Source: Caldisericota bacterium (GTDB taxonomy: Bacteria; Caldisericota; Caldisericia; Cryosericales; Cryosericaceae). From it: DNA of 5,840 bases. The notes below the pieces were generated by a model. The model was not told where the DNA came from and did no database searches. It worked only from the letters and a program-made list of their open reading frames with translations. A program made the translations under genes and the position numbers. Every line of letters starts with the position of its first letter. Position 1 is the stretch's first letter. The stretch spans positions 1 through 5,840 of the forward strand of contig JAPLGH010000185.1 in NCBI GenBank assembly GCA_026390285.1, in the 5' to 3' direction. Shown in pieces: positions 5,554 through 5,840 of this stretch.

Positions 5554-5840
5554 CATGCCTCCTTCTTCAAGAGAACGCGCCGGATGATTGCGATGTTCTG
5601 GTACATTCTGCTTCCAAACACAACGACCGCTGCAAGGTAGAGATCGATGCCCAGCTGGTCACCCAGATACCCCAGAAGCGCTGCAACAAGACTGTTGATG
5701 AGGAATCCTGAAAAGAATACTGTCGCATCGAAACTGTCTTTCAGATAGCCCTTGATACCGCCGAGAATGGAATCCATCCCGGCCAGAAGGGCCAACCCAA
5801 CGTACTTCGAATAGACGGCGGGGATGTGAACGGGACGAAC
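5553..5840 (-). CDS. sbp: Small basic membrane protein (DUF1290/Sbp family), 5' end outside the window
   Basis: This is the last 95 codons of a small integral membrane protein; the start lies beyond the window edge. Reading in frame up to base 5840 adds 15 residues (beginning VRPVHIPAVYSKYVG) before the TTG at 5795. That TTG is an ordinary internal Leu codon, not a start, because the family consensus continues straight through it. Conserved family features are visible: a hydrophobic AGMDSILGG stretch, a second membrane segment (FFSGFLINSLVAALLGYLG), then DLYLAAVVVFG followed by a basic end (QNIAIIRRVLLKK). Family members are about 110-120 residues, so roughly 15-25 residues are missing. Its position just before ftsA matches the known sbp-ftsA-ftsZ order in Gram-positive bacteria. 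The molecular function of the family is not established; a link to division is inferred from context. The TGA stop overlaps the ftsA start, implying translational coupling. Confidence 0.88.
   Translation of the reverse strand, partial: VRPVHIPAVYSKYVGLALLAGMDSILGGIKGYLKDSFDATVFFSGFLINSLVAALLGYLGDQLGIDLYLAAVVVFGSRMYQNIAIIRRVLLKKEA
5558..5564 (-). promoter_or_regulatory. Strong Shine-Dalgarno site of ftsA
   Basis: The minus strand reads AAGGAGG here, a perfect anti-16S match lying inside the last codons of the small basic protein gene. It sits 1 nt before the ATG at 5556 and 4 nt before the adjacent ATG at 5553. One nt is too close for efficient initiation, so the second ATG is the better start. 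Confidence 0.7.

Noticed and set aside
5167..5640. Plus-strand open frame of 157 codons opposite ftsA and the small basic protein
   Set aside because: It spans two well-supported minus-strand genes and shows no family resemblance.

Overview
The window is one arm of a tightly packed bacterial chromosome segment. Every gene I can support is on the minus strand, so the biological order runs from position 5840 down to 1. The organism is a bacterium with a moderately GC-rich genome. A small basic membrane protein directly before ftsA and ftsZ, followed by a yggS/ylmE-type gene, resembles the division clusters of Firmicutes and some deep-branching bacteria. Several proteins (FtsZ, YggS, SmpB) depart from family consensus at normally conserved places, so I suspect a poorly sampled lineage, but I cannot name it from this sequence.

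Upper half (5840-3183): the 3' part of a small basic protein gene (DUF1290/Sbp family), then ftsA (FtsZ membrane anchor) and ftsZ (division GTPase). Middle (3174-2107): a YggS/YlmE PLP-binding homeostasis protein, a 117-bp spacer that is the longest non-coding stretch here, and a small DUF167/YggU protein. Lower half (2110-1): lspA (lipoprotein signal peptidase), a short RluA-family pseudouridine synthase without an S4 domain, smpB (trans-translation factor), and the 5' part of a secreted protein with two SH3b-like repeats that runs out of the window.

Junctions are very tight: sbp/ftsA overlap, ftsA-ftsZ 28 bp, ftsZ-yggS 8 bp, yggU/lspA 4-nt overlap, lspA/pseudouridine synthase 8-nt overlap, rlu-smpB 2 bp, smpB/SH3b 4-nt overlap. 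This suggests one or two co-transcribed units combining cell division, envelope maturation, RNA modification and ribosome rescue. I see no convincing promoter, terminator, RNA gene, mobile element, CRISPR array or phage feature. Nothing here looks like a wholly new system. The points worth a second look are family-level oddities: a roughly 10-residue insertion and a cysteine at the FtsZ active-site region, a very short FtsZ linker, an altered YggS motif, an unusual SmpB tail, and the secreted SH3b gene coupled to smpB.
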